From NCBI GenBank assembly GCA_947311845.1, contig CAMZMU010000020.1, positions 39,285,610 through 39,349,609 of the forward strand: a stretch of 64,000 bases of DNA, in the 5' to 3' direction. Below the pieces are notes generated by a model that worked only from the letters and a program-made list of their open reading frames with translations, was not told the DNA's origin and made no database searches. The translations under genes were made by a program, and so were the position numbers. Origin of the DNA: Poa pratensis (lineage: Eukaryota > Streptophyta > Magnoliopsida > Poales > Poaceae). Position 1 is the stretch's first letter, and each line of letters opens with the position of its first letter. This document shows, piece by piece, positions 32,931-44,250 of this stretch.

Positions 32931-34383
32931 AAAATGGTGCCAACTAAAGCCTATTTTGTCCAAGGTAACGTCTGTGTGATGTGGTCTATTCGACCCACTC
33001 TGGCACCAACAAAGAATCTCAGAGCCCCAAGTTTTTCTGCTTGGCTTTCCTAAGTGTTAGTTCTAGACCTTACATTTAGTAAGTCTCTGCGCGTAGTTGC
33101 ACCCCTGGCGATTTGCTTGTTTGTGAATTTCTCGGCAAGCTCTCATTCAGAAAAGGAAAATGCTAAATTAAGTGGCAGATCCAGCAGGGTAGAAGCCCCA
33201 CCCTAAGATTCGGCCCAGCCCATAGGTCAGCTACAGAAAAGAACAAAAGGCCCAACTCAAATTAGGTCAGCCCCACCCTAGTAATTGTGCTGGTACCGTG
33301 ATTCGGTGGTAAAAGATGTACTCCCTCCTATCCATGCATTTTAAGCAAGTAGTGCGCTTATACCTTATAGCCCGGGTACGTGATATTTTTATCTATGTGG
33401 AGGAGAGATAAATGGATAGGATAATTTTCGCACCGAATCCACCGCCGAATGCGTTTTAAGCCATCCATATCCGGTTTCAAAGAATCCAACGGATAAGGAT
33501 ATCCGATTCCGAACTAAACACCCGGATACGGTATAGGATATGGCATGGAAAATAGCATCCAAATATGAATTATCCGAAAATTAATTAGGATTATCCGATG
33601 GTTATAATCCGAATAATCCGATTTTCTACCGAAATGTCTAAACTAATAGAGCACAATTTGTAGTTAGGGAGTTGTGTAGTTCATCCGTTGAACAACAACT
33701 CACTTAAATGGTCATTGTAGAGACTATGGAATACAAATTTGTTAAGTTATTAAGTTGTAGAGCGATTATTTTTAGTTTTGTGGGTTGATGATGTACATTG
33801 TGCGTACCGATCTGAATAATTTTATTTCCGCCCCGAATCCACTCCTTTTCCGTTCCGAATCCGTGATCATTTATATCCGCCACCGAATCCGCAACCGTTC
33901 ATTATCCGGTCCAATCCGAATCCGAGGAAAAAAAATATGGTAACGGATATGGTAGAGCCAAAATCCGATCCGATCCGATCCGTTTACATAAATATGAGAA
34001 GAGATAGAGAGAATATTATACAAAATACTAGCCTAATAACTTTAGATGGTGGCTATATATGACATGGCAGACCCATATAGACATAATCAACGGTTTCACT
34101 ATACTATTACTATTAGCCATGCTCTTAAATGTCGTAGAGATAAAACTAGCGTCAAGCATATACATGATATAACTGCGGGCACTTAATTAAGATCTATTAG
34201 GATCGGAGGGGTAAGTAGAACCAGTGTGTTTTGATAACAATTTTACCTTACCTTACCTTGGGTACGGTTAACTCGGCCAGTATCTTACACGTATGGATCC
34301 ATACCCATATCCTACACATTAGGGTAATATAGGGATTAAAAAGTAAAATGTGTCCGCTTTAGATCCGTTTGAGCGGCTAGACG
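32931..34383. other. Intergenic DNA with degenerate ATCCG-rich repeat
   Basis: No gene seen. 33430-33990 is rich in 'atccg' and 'ggatat' motifs and ends in 'gatccgatccgatccgtttaca', a pattern of degenerate hAT-like non-autonomous elements. A partial Stowaway-like end, 'tactccctcc', lies at 33319. Confidence 0.35.
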
Positions 34384-35283
34384 TAAGGATGTAAACGGAT
34401 CGGATCGTATTAGATAATGCTCTTTTTATATCCTTTTCCGTTAGATTTAGAGCGAAGCAGATAATGATCGGTAGGTATTTGAATCTAGATAAAATCGGAC
34501 TGAATCGGAACGGAGCAGTTATGGGTCGGAAATGAACAAAAAATCGAACAAATAAGCACAAACAAATTCTTTTTTTTTGAAATTTCCACCACTATATTAG
34601 GTCAGCAAGCCCGCCTCATTAAAAACCTCCCAGTCCCTTTCGGTACCCTGGAAGGAAAAGAGTGCGTCAACAAACTTGCTGCCTCAGATAACCAGAGTTA
34701 CATCGTTTACAAGTTTTGGCAAGATAAAATCTGGAGCACAAACAAATTTTTAATGCTATATGACTTATGAGAATAATGCTATACGACTTAAGAGAATATA
34801 TTAAATTATCTTGGATACGAGTACTGCACTAAGAACTTGCATCTCCTACCTAAAATTTATGGATTTATGGATTGATTAATTTTTAAGTAGATTGCTCACC
34901 TTTGAAGTTCATCGGGCTGACCTTATTGCTGGAGAGATGCGCCACACTCTTGGTGCACGGTAGGAGGAAACGGGGATGCCGTGCGGCCACGGTAGGGTTT
35001 TACTATGTAAAGCAATCATTATATAAAGCAATCATTAGGCTAATGAACTAATTGGATATCTAGGCCGGACAGTTGGACTAATTTAATCGGATTATCTTAA
35101 TTGAGAGCCTGAGATAATCTGTCAAAAAGGCAGATAATCTGCATCCGCATGCTTATGACAATGACATATCCGTTGGATATCCGCCTGACCGATATCTATA
35201 TCCTTTGGATTTCTACAATTACGTACGATATTCTTTAAAACGGATACGCATTTGGTGATGAAATTATCCGTATCGTATCCCTA
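34384..35283. mobile_element. Possible degenerate hAT-like non-autonomous element
   Basis: Left end 'taaggatgtaaacggatcgg', right end (reverse complement) 'tagggatacgatacggat', so imperfect inverted repeats. Flanking octamers gctagacg and gctaggca match at 6 of 8 positions. The interior carries many 'tatccg' motifs. At about 34565-34735 lies another unrelated repeat ('cattaaaaacctcccagtcc'). No coding capacity. Confidence 0.4.
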
Positions 35284-36846
35284 GCTAGGCAGACACCAAA
35301 TTTTTGCCTATATCCGTCGAATCCGGCAGTGCACCCAACGATTGGGGGCACATTTAGTATTTTTCCCTTGCATTTAAAAATATATGTTAGGTCACCAAAA
35401 GTCCATTACATTGATTAGAATTAAAAGACATAAAAATAAATGTAAACCCTAGATCTAAAAGGCCGCCAGAGCGTGTGGGGGTGGCTCTAGTCTACTAGTT
35501 CTCGTCGTCGCTGAGATAGATGAAGGTTGGCGCCGGCATGGCCACTCTTGCACCGGAAGAGGTGGTGGCCTGACCGGTGATGGACCTACAAGTGGCGGCG
35601 TAGGCAGTACCGTGTGCTCCTCTGGCGATTTTTTTTTTGACATTTCAAAATATGATTTTCTGGTATAGGGAGCATATGCACCCGGGAAACAAAGTAAATT
35701 TCTGCTTGTCAGTGGATTATAATAGCACGGTTTGAGATGTTTCAGAAAGCATATAATGGCAATACTCATGCGTATTTTTTGTGCGCATGAACAAGTGCGT
35801 TTCCTTTTGTTGAAATATACAATGATGCCTCGTCTATCAGCGGGCAGACAGCATGGCAAAAGTGAGAGAAAAGCCGGGCTGGTCTTGTCAGTGGAGTCAC
35901 AGTGATCGATGCTTTTCTTATTGAGGCGAGCCTATCCACTCCAACAATCACTCGAGCGCTGTCTGAGTGGTGCGCTGCATGCATGCGTTGCGGTGGACCA
36001 CGCGATATCGAAGTGGATCCTGGTACTCCAGTAACGGCATAGTTGACTTGGCCGTACTCTAGGGTTTCAGATCAGTGTTTTGCATTCAGCACATCTGCTC
36101 ATCCATGAGCAACCAGAAACAAACTTTTCGTTACATGGTGCTATTCACAAATAACTTAGAAAGGTTTGACCATCTAGTATGCATTTGTAAAATTGATTAC
36201 CTCATCTAGTGAAAATCGTTTAGATTACCTGTTTTAAAAGCTTTGTACTCTCCTTTTCTGATACGTTTCTGCTGGAAAGGTGTGAGCTGATGATTAAACC
36301 TAACAGAATGTAAGGACAACGACGACTAATTGAATATATTGTGAAGATAAGACTGGACATTATCGTTGATGACGTTGTTTACATATTTTCGCGCACCACA
36401 TAGTTCTAAGATGCCGGTCTATTGTAACGAAACATGCAGAATACTGAGATGGGGGTAAAACATGTTCAAAAAACTTATATGGTGTATCTCTGATTTTATA
36501 TGACTAAATGGAATAATAAATGTAAAATAATGCACAACTGTTGGTTCAAAAGTGGAAAATAATATTTCTAAGTACAGCTTTAGATAAAAGGAGCTTATAA
36601 CCCATATTCTAGAGTTCAGACCGGGTCTATTCATAGCAAAGATGGACACAGTCTAGTGAGTTCAACTTCCGTACTACAAGAACTTGGTTGCTCGGTCCAA
36701 CTTGGTATACGCCATTGTTAAGAGATCTTGGGGATCCTGGCACTGAAGTAAAAATAACATACAAGAAACCCCTTTTTCAATCAAACACTATCATTCGTAC
36801 ATGGCCAAAACAGAACACAAGAACGCCTCTCCCATTAGGATATGTG
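35284..36846. other. Intergenic DNA left of the CACTA element
   Basis: No convincing gene. Open frames at 35455-35984 and 36419-36649 lack recognisable protein character. Confidence 0.4.
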
Positions 36847-36867
36847 AAACACTACCGGAAATCACTT

Positions 36868-37505
36868 CTTTGCCGTGCGGCGAATTCGCACGGCAAAGGC
36901 TTTGCGGAACCCGGCAAAGGCTTTGCCGTGGGGAACAACACGGCAAAGGTTGCACGGCATAATACAAGTCGGCAAAGGCCCTTTGCCGTGCGCTTTCGGT
37001 AAATACAACGGCAAAGCCTTTGCCGTGCGCCCTCTTCGCACAACACGGCATATTATTGTCAGAATAGGGTCAACCCTCTGCCCCCTCTTTGCCGTGACGT
37101 GTTCTTTGCCATGCGCCTGGACAAACTTTCCCACGGCACACCTTCCCGTGTTGCTGTGCGCTTTTCGTCCAGCTGCACGGCACACCTTCCCTCTTTGCCG
37201 TGCGCTTTTCTTCTAGCTACACGGCACACCTTCCCTCTTTGCCGTGCGCTCTGCGCGCCGACAGCACGACAAACCTTACCTCTTTGCCGTGTGTTTGGCT
37301 GACACTGCATGGCACAGTCTTTGCCATGTGTCTGGTTGACATAGCACGGCCCAGTCGTTGCCGTGTGCTGCCAAAAAACCACACGGCATATTTGCAATAT
37401 GGCCATCCCGCAAGTTGCCAGGAGCACAGGTGCGCGCCACGTGCTCTCTTTGCCGTGCGCCCCACACGGCAAAGATCTTTGCCATGTGTCTTTACACGGC
37501 AAATT
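36868..37505. repeat. CACTA left subterminal repeat array
   Basis: More than 20 copies of 'ttgccgtg(c/t)g' or 'cacggcaaa', in both orientations with irregular spacing. The open frames here are repeat artefacts. Confidence 0.85.
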
Positions 37506-38089
37506 GACAATATGGTCCAGTTTTGTTCAGTTTTTTAAAATCTCTGCAATTCATAAAATTTTGCAAATATGGAAATAACAGATCACAATTCACACACAAA
37601 TATGACAATCTGTGAACATATCACAAATCACAATTCACACAAATATGAAAATAACTTAAACTCCTCCATAACATATAGATACAATCTCAAACTCCTCCAT
37701 AATATAAAACTAACTCAAACTCCACAAACATGTCATCTATTCTACAAATAGGTCATGCACTCCACATGTAGGTCACAAAGGGATGGAGCTTGCTCAATCT
37801 CCACATGTAGGTCACGACGGTGAAGATGGACATCATTGAGAAGGATCTTCCTACACGTTTGCAAAAAAATGATGAGTTTGACAACTAGGTGGAAATGGCA
37901 CAGTCATGGCATTAAAAGAAAGCTAACTAAAATTTGATGAGTTGAACTAACTAAAATTTGAAAAGTTCAACTAATGGGTAAAATTTGACAAGTTCAACTA
38001 ACTAAATTTTGACAAGTTCAACTAAAGTGGCAATGGCATGTCAAGCTAAATTATGAGTTATGCGAGCATACCCACGGGAGCCTCCGGAC
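37506..38089. other. CACTA 3' non-coding region
   Basis: AT-rich, with short repeats such as 'aaatttgacaagttcaacta' (37981-38025). No coding sequence seen. It probably holds the 3' untranslated part of the ORF1-type gene. Confidence 0.4.
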
Positions 38090-38662
38090 AACGGAAGGCT
38101 TGGAGATATGGGGCTGCCCCTCCAGATCGTCCTGGCCACCAAGCGGCGACGCCATCGAGTGAGATCCACCGGCCAATCCTGGATTCATCTACAACATGAA
38201 AAAAGGCTCGCATTACACAAATAATTTAGTTACAACAATAAGATGGATAGAATGACAAGTTTGACAACATACCCATGGGAACATCGGTGGAGGGAACATG
38301 GGTGGAGGAAAAGCAACAGTCCCGTACGCAGGAGCGATGCGCTGCATCGTGCTCGTCATCCACTCCATCATCTGCTTGGACTGCTCCTGCAGCTGCCGGA
38401 TCTGCTCCTGCTGCTGCTCCAGCTGCTGCTCATAGAGCACCTGCTTCTCACGCATCTCCTCCCGGAGCTGGTCGACAACTAGACCTGAAACTCGTGGGCG
38501 GGTCTCCACAACAGGCGCACCTGGCGCCCTCCCACGCGCGGACCTGGCGTAGAGACGGGACGGTGCGAGGGTCGACGGAGCCGTCACCTATCCACAAGCG
38601 GCCATTCGCCTTGCCTTGCCCCGCAAGCACGACAGCCTCGACGTCAAGTGGACTGGTGAGAG
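38090..38662 (-). pseudogene. CACTA ORF1-type (Ptta/En/Spm, TNPA-like) gene, 3' part
   Basis: Minus strand. From the gypsy junction inward it reads 'GKANGRLWIGDGSVDPRTVP' and 'SLRQVRA'. Then, after a one-base shift near 38540, it reads 'GLVVDQLREEMREKQVLYEQ' followed by a Gln/Glu-rich coiled coil ('LEQQQEQIRQLQEQSKQMM') and a Pro/Met-rich end. A last exon near 38100-38190 is likely. This layout (conserved DNA-binding part, then a coiled coil) is that of the plant Ptta/En/Spm transposase-associated family. The 5' part lies at 54143-54880, separated by insertion of gypsy element 3. Confidence 0.65.
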
Positions 38663-39188
38663 TGTCGGGGGGAATACTTTGTAGATTAACCCACGGCCCA
38701 TATTTAATAAAGTGCGACTCAGCTTACTAGCACAATAAAGGCCTACATGAAAGCAAGCCCAATATCGTACCGCCACAAGGAGAAGGATCTAGAAGACATA
38801 TCCTGGAAGACGTGAGGAGGAGTTAGTCTCCGAGTAGGTTCCAGTCGATGTATTCCTTGTGGAGGAAGTTTCCTTTGTAACCTAGCGAGCCTCTGTGTAT
38901 ATAAAGAGGACTCGTAGGACTTAGACAGGGTCAAGCTATCAAGCCCTAAAAACCCTAGTTCTTACGGCGAGTCCCAGATCGGATCGCCTCCATTGTAACA
39001 CCACATATATCATATCAATACCAATCTAGGGTAGGCAGGAAGTAGGTCTTTACCTCACATTGAGGGGCCGAACCTGGGTAAATCTGTGTTCCCTTGTTCC
39101 TGCGATCCCAAACTCGGAGACGATTGACTCGCGCAAATCCCACACCTACGAAGTCTTCCATGACATCTGACGTGACAAACCCACGACA
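38663..39188 (+). repeat. 5' LTR of element 3
   Basis: 526 bp, TGTCGGGGG...CACGACA, with TATA-like 'gtatataaagagg' (38898-38910) as a U3 promoter. A gag start codon lies inside it at 39160. Confidence 0.92.
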
Positions 39189-40145
39189 GTTGGCGCCCAC
39201 CGTGGGGCCTGCGGTCAAGAGCGTCACGTTCCGCGTAGGATCGGAATCAGGGTTCAAGGACATCGCCATCGGCCAAGTGGAAGATATCAATGGTGTTCCC
39301 TTCATCGACGACTCAGAGTGGGGACCAGAGGCAGATCACGTTGAATTTGGGTATATTATTCCCATCGGGTCTGTGAAAATCTTCGTTGGGTCCGTCAGTC
39401 GCAGATCTTCAGACGCGACTCAAGGGGGCGAATCAGGAGAGGAACTGCGGCCAGTTAGGGTTCGCGTGCTAGAAGAACTGCAACAAGTCGGAGCAAAAAC
39501 ATCCGCCTCTGTCTCGTCAAAACCAATTTGGGAACCTCTGCCTAGCCGGGAGAAAGATCACAGAATTGAAGAAATCGAAGCTGTCAGGATGGAGCTTTGC
39601 GAAGAAGCGCAAAGACTCGCGGCAGAGCGCAAAAAACTCCAGGAAGAAGATCGGCGACTGAGGCGTCGGCAGCAAAAGCAACAGGCAACTCGCGCCAGGA
39701 CGGACGAAGGAGTGCAAGAGATGAAGCAGAAGTTCCACAACAACCCGGAGAGCAATATGCACGCCGCAATCAGGATATTGTCAAAAATAGCACCAGTCGG
39801 AGATACGCGAGCTGATAAGGAAGCTCGCCATGCGATTGATCTGCTACAGACTGCTGCCCTACAGCAAGCAAACATGTATGGAATCACGCCTAACGAGCCG
39901 CAACACGGGGTATCGTGGGGCGAGGAAAGATGCAACGTGGAAGAATTAGACAACCAGCTAGCAGGTCTGCAAATATCACCAGATAAAGATAGTAAGGCTG
40001 ATGGAAAGCCACAAGCGCTCAAGGCGGCTCAACCAACCCAGTGTGAAACTGATTCAGATGAAGATACAGCGCCCGTGAGCTCCTATTCGTTATTGAAAGG
40101 ACCAGCATGTTTCGGGGAGGAAATACGGCTCACTCGCTTCCCACC
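39160..40145 (+). CDS. Gag (N-terminal part) of element 3, split by element 2
   Basis: Frame starting at an ATG 29 bases inside the 5' LTR and reading through the PBS. No other Met occurs in frame until about residue 145. About 328 codons lie before the insertion point: a globular N-terminus, then a charged coiled coil ('MELCEEAQRLAAERKKLQEE', residues about 146-200), then an acidic linker. After removing element 2 and one ccacc copy, the frame continues without a shift at 47844 into the capsid core. Gag packages element RNA. Being an unbroken frame apart from the insertion, it was probably intact when element 2 landed. Confidence 0.75.
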
Positions 40146-41281
40146 TGTCGGAGACTAGTCCCAGGAACTAGGGGTGTCTCTTAGAAGCCAGGAAACGAGT
40201 AAGGGGCTGAACACAACGTCAAACAGATCCTCAACAACCTCGGCGACGGTGCTCGTCGAGCTCGGTGAGGAACATCACGGCAGAGATGGTACACGAGCCG
40301 CTACCCAGGTTCAGGCCCACCGTGAGGTGTAAAAGCCCTACGTCCTGCTAAGATGTATTGCAATGCTTGGAGAGGTTCACAATACAAGGGTGCTTGCCGA
40401 GGGCACATTTGTGGCTATGGTGGACTATGGTGGAAACAGCTCCGTCTTCTCCTTCAGACGTAGCTGCTTGGCTGTGGAATGAGTTGGTAATTGCGGGATC
40501 CCCTTCCTAGGTCGTACACTGGCTCCTTATATACTGGGCTTGGTCCTCTTCCCCGAAAACCTCCGGCGGGAAGGGATACCACAATGCCGCCGAGTTGGAG
40601 CACAGCGCACAGCGTCAGGGGCGTCCATGGACGCGGTCCATGGCAGAGAGCACGTCGTCTTGGCAGAAAAAGGCACCGTCCAACTAGGACGGTGGGCTGG
40701 CGCTGCAGAGCTTTGGGGCGTGCCCCACGGTGACGTCGCAGTTGGAGCGTAGCGGCGGCCGGCCGCTTTATCACCAAATTGGCAAGTCTTGGAGTCCGCT
40801 TTGCTTCCTCCAGCTCCTTTGACCGCTTTATACACGAGAATGGCAACTGCGGCGTCTTCGTCATCGCGCGCAGGCGCGCGCGTCACTCTGCGGCGGGCGC
40901 AGAGCCCATGTGCGCTCTGCAGTGGCGCAGGAGCTTGCTTCCACTTGAAGGAACCCCGCGAGGGCCTGGAGCCTCACCGAGGCTCTTTAGTCGTTGACTC
41001 CTCGCGAGGAAAAACCTCCCGAGGGTAGCGCGGAGACGCGCCAGGGCCTGATAATCTTCTAGGAGAGGCCTTTCTGAGGCAGAGGTTCCTCTCGAGGCCT
41101 CCTAGGCCGAACGTCTGGTCCTTAGCAGAAATGCTCAGTCGAGCAAAGAAACCCTCGCGAGGGAAAAATCTCTCGCGAGGCTAGTCAGGCTGAAAGCCTG
41201 GTCCTTAGCAGAATTTCCTGCGGAGCGGTTGAGGGCTGTGGCAGGCCGGCCCATGGTACCCTGGTTTCCACTGGGCCGACA
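40146..41281 (-). repeat. 3' LTR of element 2
   Basis: 1,136 bp, TGTCGGCCCAG...AGTCTCCGACA on the minus strand. It contains several inverted 'ctcgcgag' motifs (for example 41151-41180). It is followed at 41282 by the PPT complement gtagcccccgggc. Confidence 0.92.
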
Positions 41282-41470
41282 GTAGCCCCCGGGCCCGCGA
41301 TGGGCACGCTGGAGTTCCCCAGGCGGAGGCGAATCGTCGTGTGCCCAAAGAAGCCTGCGAAGCCCGAGACACGTGGAGCGTCACGGCCGGACACGATCCC
41401 ACGATCTCCTCTGAAGTAACGGGAGTAGTGGCGGGTCCCGCCACGTCCTGGTAACGGCTCGATGAGCCGA

Positions 41471-41477
41471 TATAAGG
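41471..41477 (+). promoter_or_regulatory. TATA-like box of the antisense gene in element 2
   Basis: 'tataagg' 108 bases before the ATG at 41579 and 190 bases inside the 3' LTR, followed by a pyrimidine-rich leader. Confidence 0.45.
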
Positions 41478-41578
41478 CGAAGAGCTCGGCGCAGGCGGCC
41501 ATTACTCCACTCGTTCCCCTTTCGTCTCCTTCTTCCCAGCGCTCAATCCCCAAACTCCTCCTTCGCGACCTTGCTACA

Positions 41579-41929
41579 ATGGCGCCCAAGAAGGCCACCG
41601 CTGCCACGAAGGGCAAGGCAGTGGTGCAGGGCGGCGAGCCTGCTGCGATGCAGCGGGACGGCGACTTCGAGCCGGCTCTGAGCGGCTCCCGCTTCGAGTA
41701 GGAAGTGCAGCTGGACAAGGTGCGTCACATGGCGGCCTCGAAGACCAACGAGCACGGCGCCACGGTGCTCAAGCGAGCGGGCGATTCTCACGGCAGCTTC
41801 TACCCCATCTTCATGCACACTCTCTTCGCCGGGCTCGTTCCTCCCTTCTCCGATTTCTTCCTGGCGGTTCTGGAGCGCTACCAGATCCAGGTTCTTCATC
41901 TCCACCCCAACTCCATTTGGACGCTTGCA
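41579..41929 (+). pseudogene. Antisense Transposase_28-type gene in element 2 (stop codon, 3' deleted)
   Basis: Plus-strand frame starting MAPKKATAATKG, with a TAG at 41699-41701. It then continues in the same frame: 'EVQLDKVRHMAASKTN', 'FYPIFMHTLFAGLVPPFSDFF', 'YQIQVLHLHPNSIWTLA'. The GLVPPFSxFF...LxPNSI pattern is that of the 'putative gypsy type transposon' (Transposase_28) family; the gene in element 3 shares the 'xGPNSIL' part. The gene is cut at about 41929, where it joins RNase H-side sequence of pol through a short shared stretch. With a premature stop and no 3' end it cannot be functional. Biochemical function of the family is unknown to me. Confidence 0.65.
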
Positions 41930-44247
41930 GTACAGGTCTCCCTCATGAAGGCAGTATGACTTGGCCTGGCGAGCAACTCTCTCTGCTTCTGCATCCTCTT
42001 CAGGGAGGACTCCGTCCCTGAGGTACTCCTTGAGCTCATCGATCCAGCCCGTCTCTTGGTGCGTCATGGCCAGCAGCAGGCGTTCCCCTGTGGGTGGACC
42101 GCAGCTCGGCGCTCCAGATGTTGGTGGTGGTGGGAGCTCTTCGTCCATGTTCATTTCGACCGCTTCTTTTGGCTGTTTCACCGATGCCCTGGTGAGTCTC
42201 TCCTCGAACACGCCCGCCTGCTGGGCTTCTCTGCGTGATGCTCGCCTGGCGATGTCGTCGGCCTCCTGGTTCTCCCTTCGTGGGATGTGCCTGAGCTCCA
42301 TCCCCTTGAAGTGTTTCTCGAGCTTGCGGACCTCCTCGAGGTAAGCGGCCATGTGGCCGTCCTTAGGCGTATAGCTCTTGTTGGAGAAGTTGACGAGGAG
42401 CTGGGAGTCGCCCTTGATGAGTAAGCGCTTGATGCCGAGGGCGATTGCGGCTCTGAGCCCGGCGAGGAGGCCCTCGTACTCGGCGATGTTGTTGGAGACC
42501 TTGTCTGTCGTGAAGCACAGCTGGACGGCGTAGTAGAGCTTGTCGCCCTTGGGTGAGGTCAGGACGACGCCAGCCCCAGCGTTCTGGCATGCGAATGCTC
42601 CGTCGAAGTGCATGGTCCAGTGGCTTGGCACTGTGTCTCCAGCTGGCGTGGTTTCTGCCTCATGAGGCTCTTCTTGCTGGGTGTCTGTCCACTCGGCGAC
42701 GAAGTCAGCCAATGCCCTCCCCTTGATGACCCTGGTGGTGTCGAAGCGCAGGCCAAAAGGTTGCAGCTCAATGTTCCACCCTGCGACGCGATCAGTGGCG
42801 TTTGGATTGCGCAGGATCTGCTCCAGAGGGAATGATGTGACCACCGTGATGGGGTGGCCCTGGAAGTAGTGGCGCAGCTTCCTGGAAGCGATGAGGAGCG
42901 CGAGGAGGAGCTTCTGCTGCATAGTGTACCGCTCGCGAGCATCTCGCAGCACAGTGCTGACGAAGTAGACGGGATGCTCGACGAGGGTTGTCGATGGTGA
43001 CGCAGCGCTGGGCTCCTCGGGAGCCTTGTCGAGCCTCTCTTGAGGTGGACCCTCGACGAGGGTGCCTTCTGGTTGCGCGGGCTCGGCATGGGGCTCAGGG
43101 CCTGAAGAGGTGTTCCTTGTCGGGGGGATCTGGGCTTGGCGTGGCAGTGTCCTTCTTGGCGAGGACTGGCTCTTCCCTTTCTGCCACCAAGGCTGCGCTC
43201 ACTGTTTGTGGAGTGGCTGATAGGTACAGCTTCAGATGCTCGCCAGGCCTTGGGGCAACCATGACAGGTGGGCTAGCCAAGTACTTCTTCAGGTCTTCAA
43301 ATGCCTTGTCCGCCTCGGCGTCCACTTGAACGTGCCAGACCGCTTCATGAGCTTGAAAAATGGCAGCGCCCTCTCGCCGAACTTGGAGATGAAACGGCCG
43401 AGGCTGGCCATGCATCCCGCGAGGCGCTGCATGTCCTTGAGGCGACGAGGTGGCTGCATCTCTTCTATGGCTTTGATCTTGTCAGGATTCGCTTCTATGC
43501 CGCGGTGAGACACTAGGAACCCGAGGAGTTTGCCTGACGGTACCCCGAAGACGCACTTGGCGGGGTTCAGCTTGATGTTTACTTTGCGCAGGCTGGCAAA
43601 GGTCTCCTCGAGGTCCTCCATGAGGGTGTGCTCTTCGCGAGTCTTGACCACGATGTCGTCGACGTAGGCTTCTGCGTTTCTTCCCATCTGAGCCCCCAAG
43701 GCCTTCCTCATGAGCCTCTGGAAGGTGGCGCCGGCGTTCTTCAAGCCAAAGGGCATGCAGACGTAGCAATACACACCACAAGGGGTGAGGAATGCTGTCT
43801 TCTCCTCATCCTCCTTCGCCATCTTGATCTGGTGGTAGCCTGAGAAGGCATCCAGAAAACAGAGGAGGTCGCAGCCGGCGGTGGAGTCCACGATCTGGTC
43901 TATCCGAGGCATGGGGTACGGGTCCTTGGGGCAGGCCTTGTTGAGGTCGGTGTAGTCGATGCAGAGCCTGCCGCCCCCGGTGTGCTTGGGAACGACCACC
44001 GTGTTGGAGAGCCATGTGGGGTGTGGAACTTCCTGATGATGTGTGCTTCTTTCAACTTCTCTACTTCCTTGATGATGAACTCTTGCTTCTCTGGCGCCTG
44101 GCGCCGTGCTTTCTGCTTCACGGGGCGTGCGTTTGGACACACGGCTAAGTGGTGCTCGATCACCTCCCTCGGTACTCCGGACATCTCTGACGGTGTCCAT
44201 GCGAACATGTCAGAGTTTGCCCTGAGGAAGGCGACGAGCGCGCTTTC
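41930..44247 (-). pseudogene. Reverse transcriptase and RNase H of element 2
   Basis: Minus strand, starting after the UAG at 44248: 'ESALVAFLRAN', 'SGVPREVIEHHLAV', then a frame change near 44020. This is followed by 'LCIDYTDLNKACPKDP', 'SGYHQIKMA', 'MPFGLKNAGATFQ', 'YVDDIVVKTR' (catalytic Asp pair) and 'SGKLLGFLVSHRGIEANPDK'. Further shifts lie around 43290-43400 and 42950-43090. RNase H (42952-42160) reads 'TMHFDGAF', 'NNIAEYEGLLAGL', 'IKGDSQLL', 'QEADDIARRA', all four acidic positions present. It ends in 'EGDLYCKRPNGV' at the deletion junction where integrase should start. Confidence 0.85.
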
Positions 44248-44250
44248 CTA
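44248..44250 (-). promoter_or_regulatory. In-frame UAG between protease and RT (element 2)
   Basis: Context AAA-UAG-GAA-AGC-GCG, identical over these codons to element 1. The protease frame (44904-44248) is open right up to it and the RT leader continues in the same frame after it. Confidence 0.55.

Noticed and set aside
36870..37505. Possible CRISPR-like or satellite array of short repeats
   Set aside because: Repeats are on both strands, unevenly spaced and at a transposon end; these are CACTA subterminal repeats in a plant genome.
36875..37538. Cluster of open frames on both strands in the CACTA left end
   Set aside because: Produced by the subterminal repeat 'ttgccgtgcg'; translations are repeats of 'RQRLCR' or 'LPCA'-like motifs, not proteins.
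37569..38210. Catalytic CACTA transposase (TNPD) in the element
   Set aside because: No DDE-type or TNPD-like sequence is seen in either CACTA part; only the ORF1-type gene is present.
39558..40022. Minus-strand frame in element 3 gag
   Set aside because: Cys/Ser-rich complement of the coiled-coil gag segment; no independent support.
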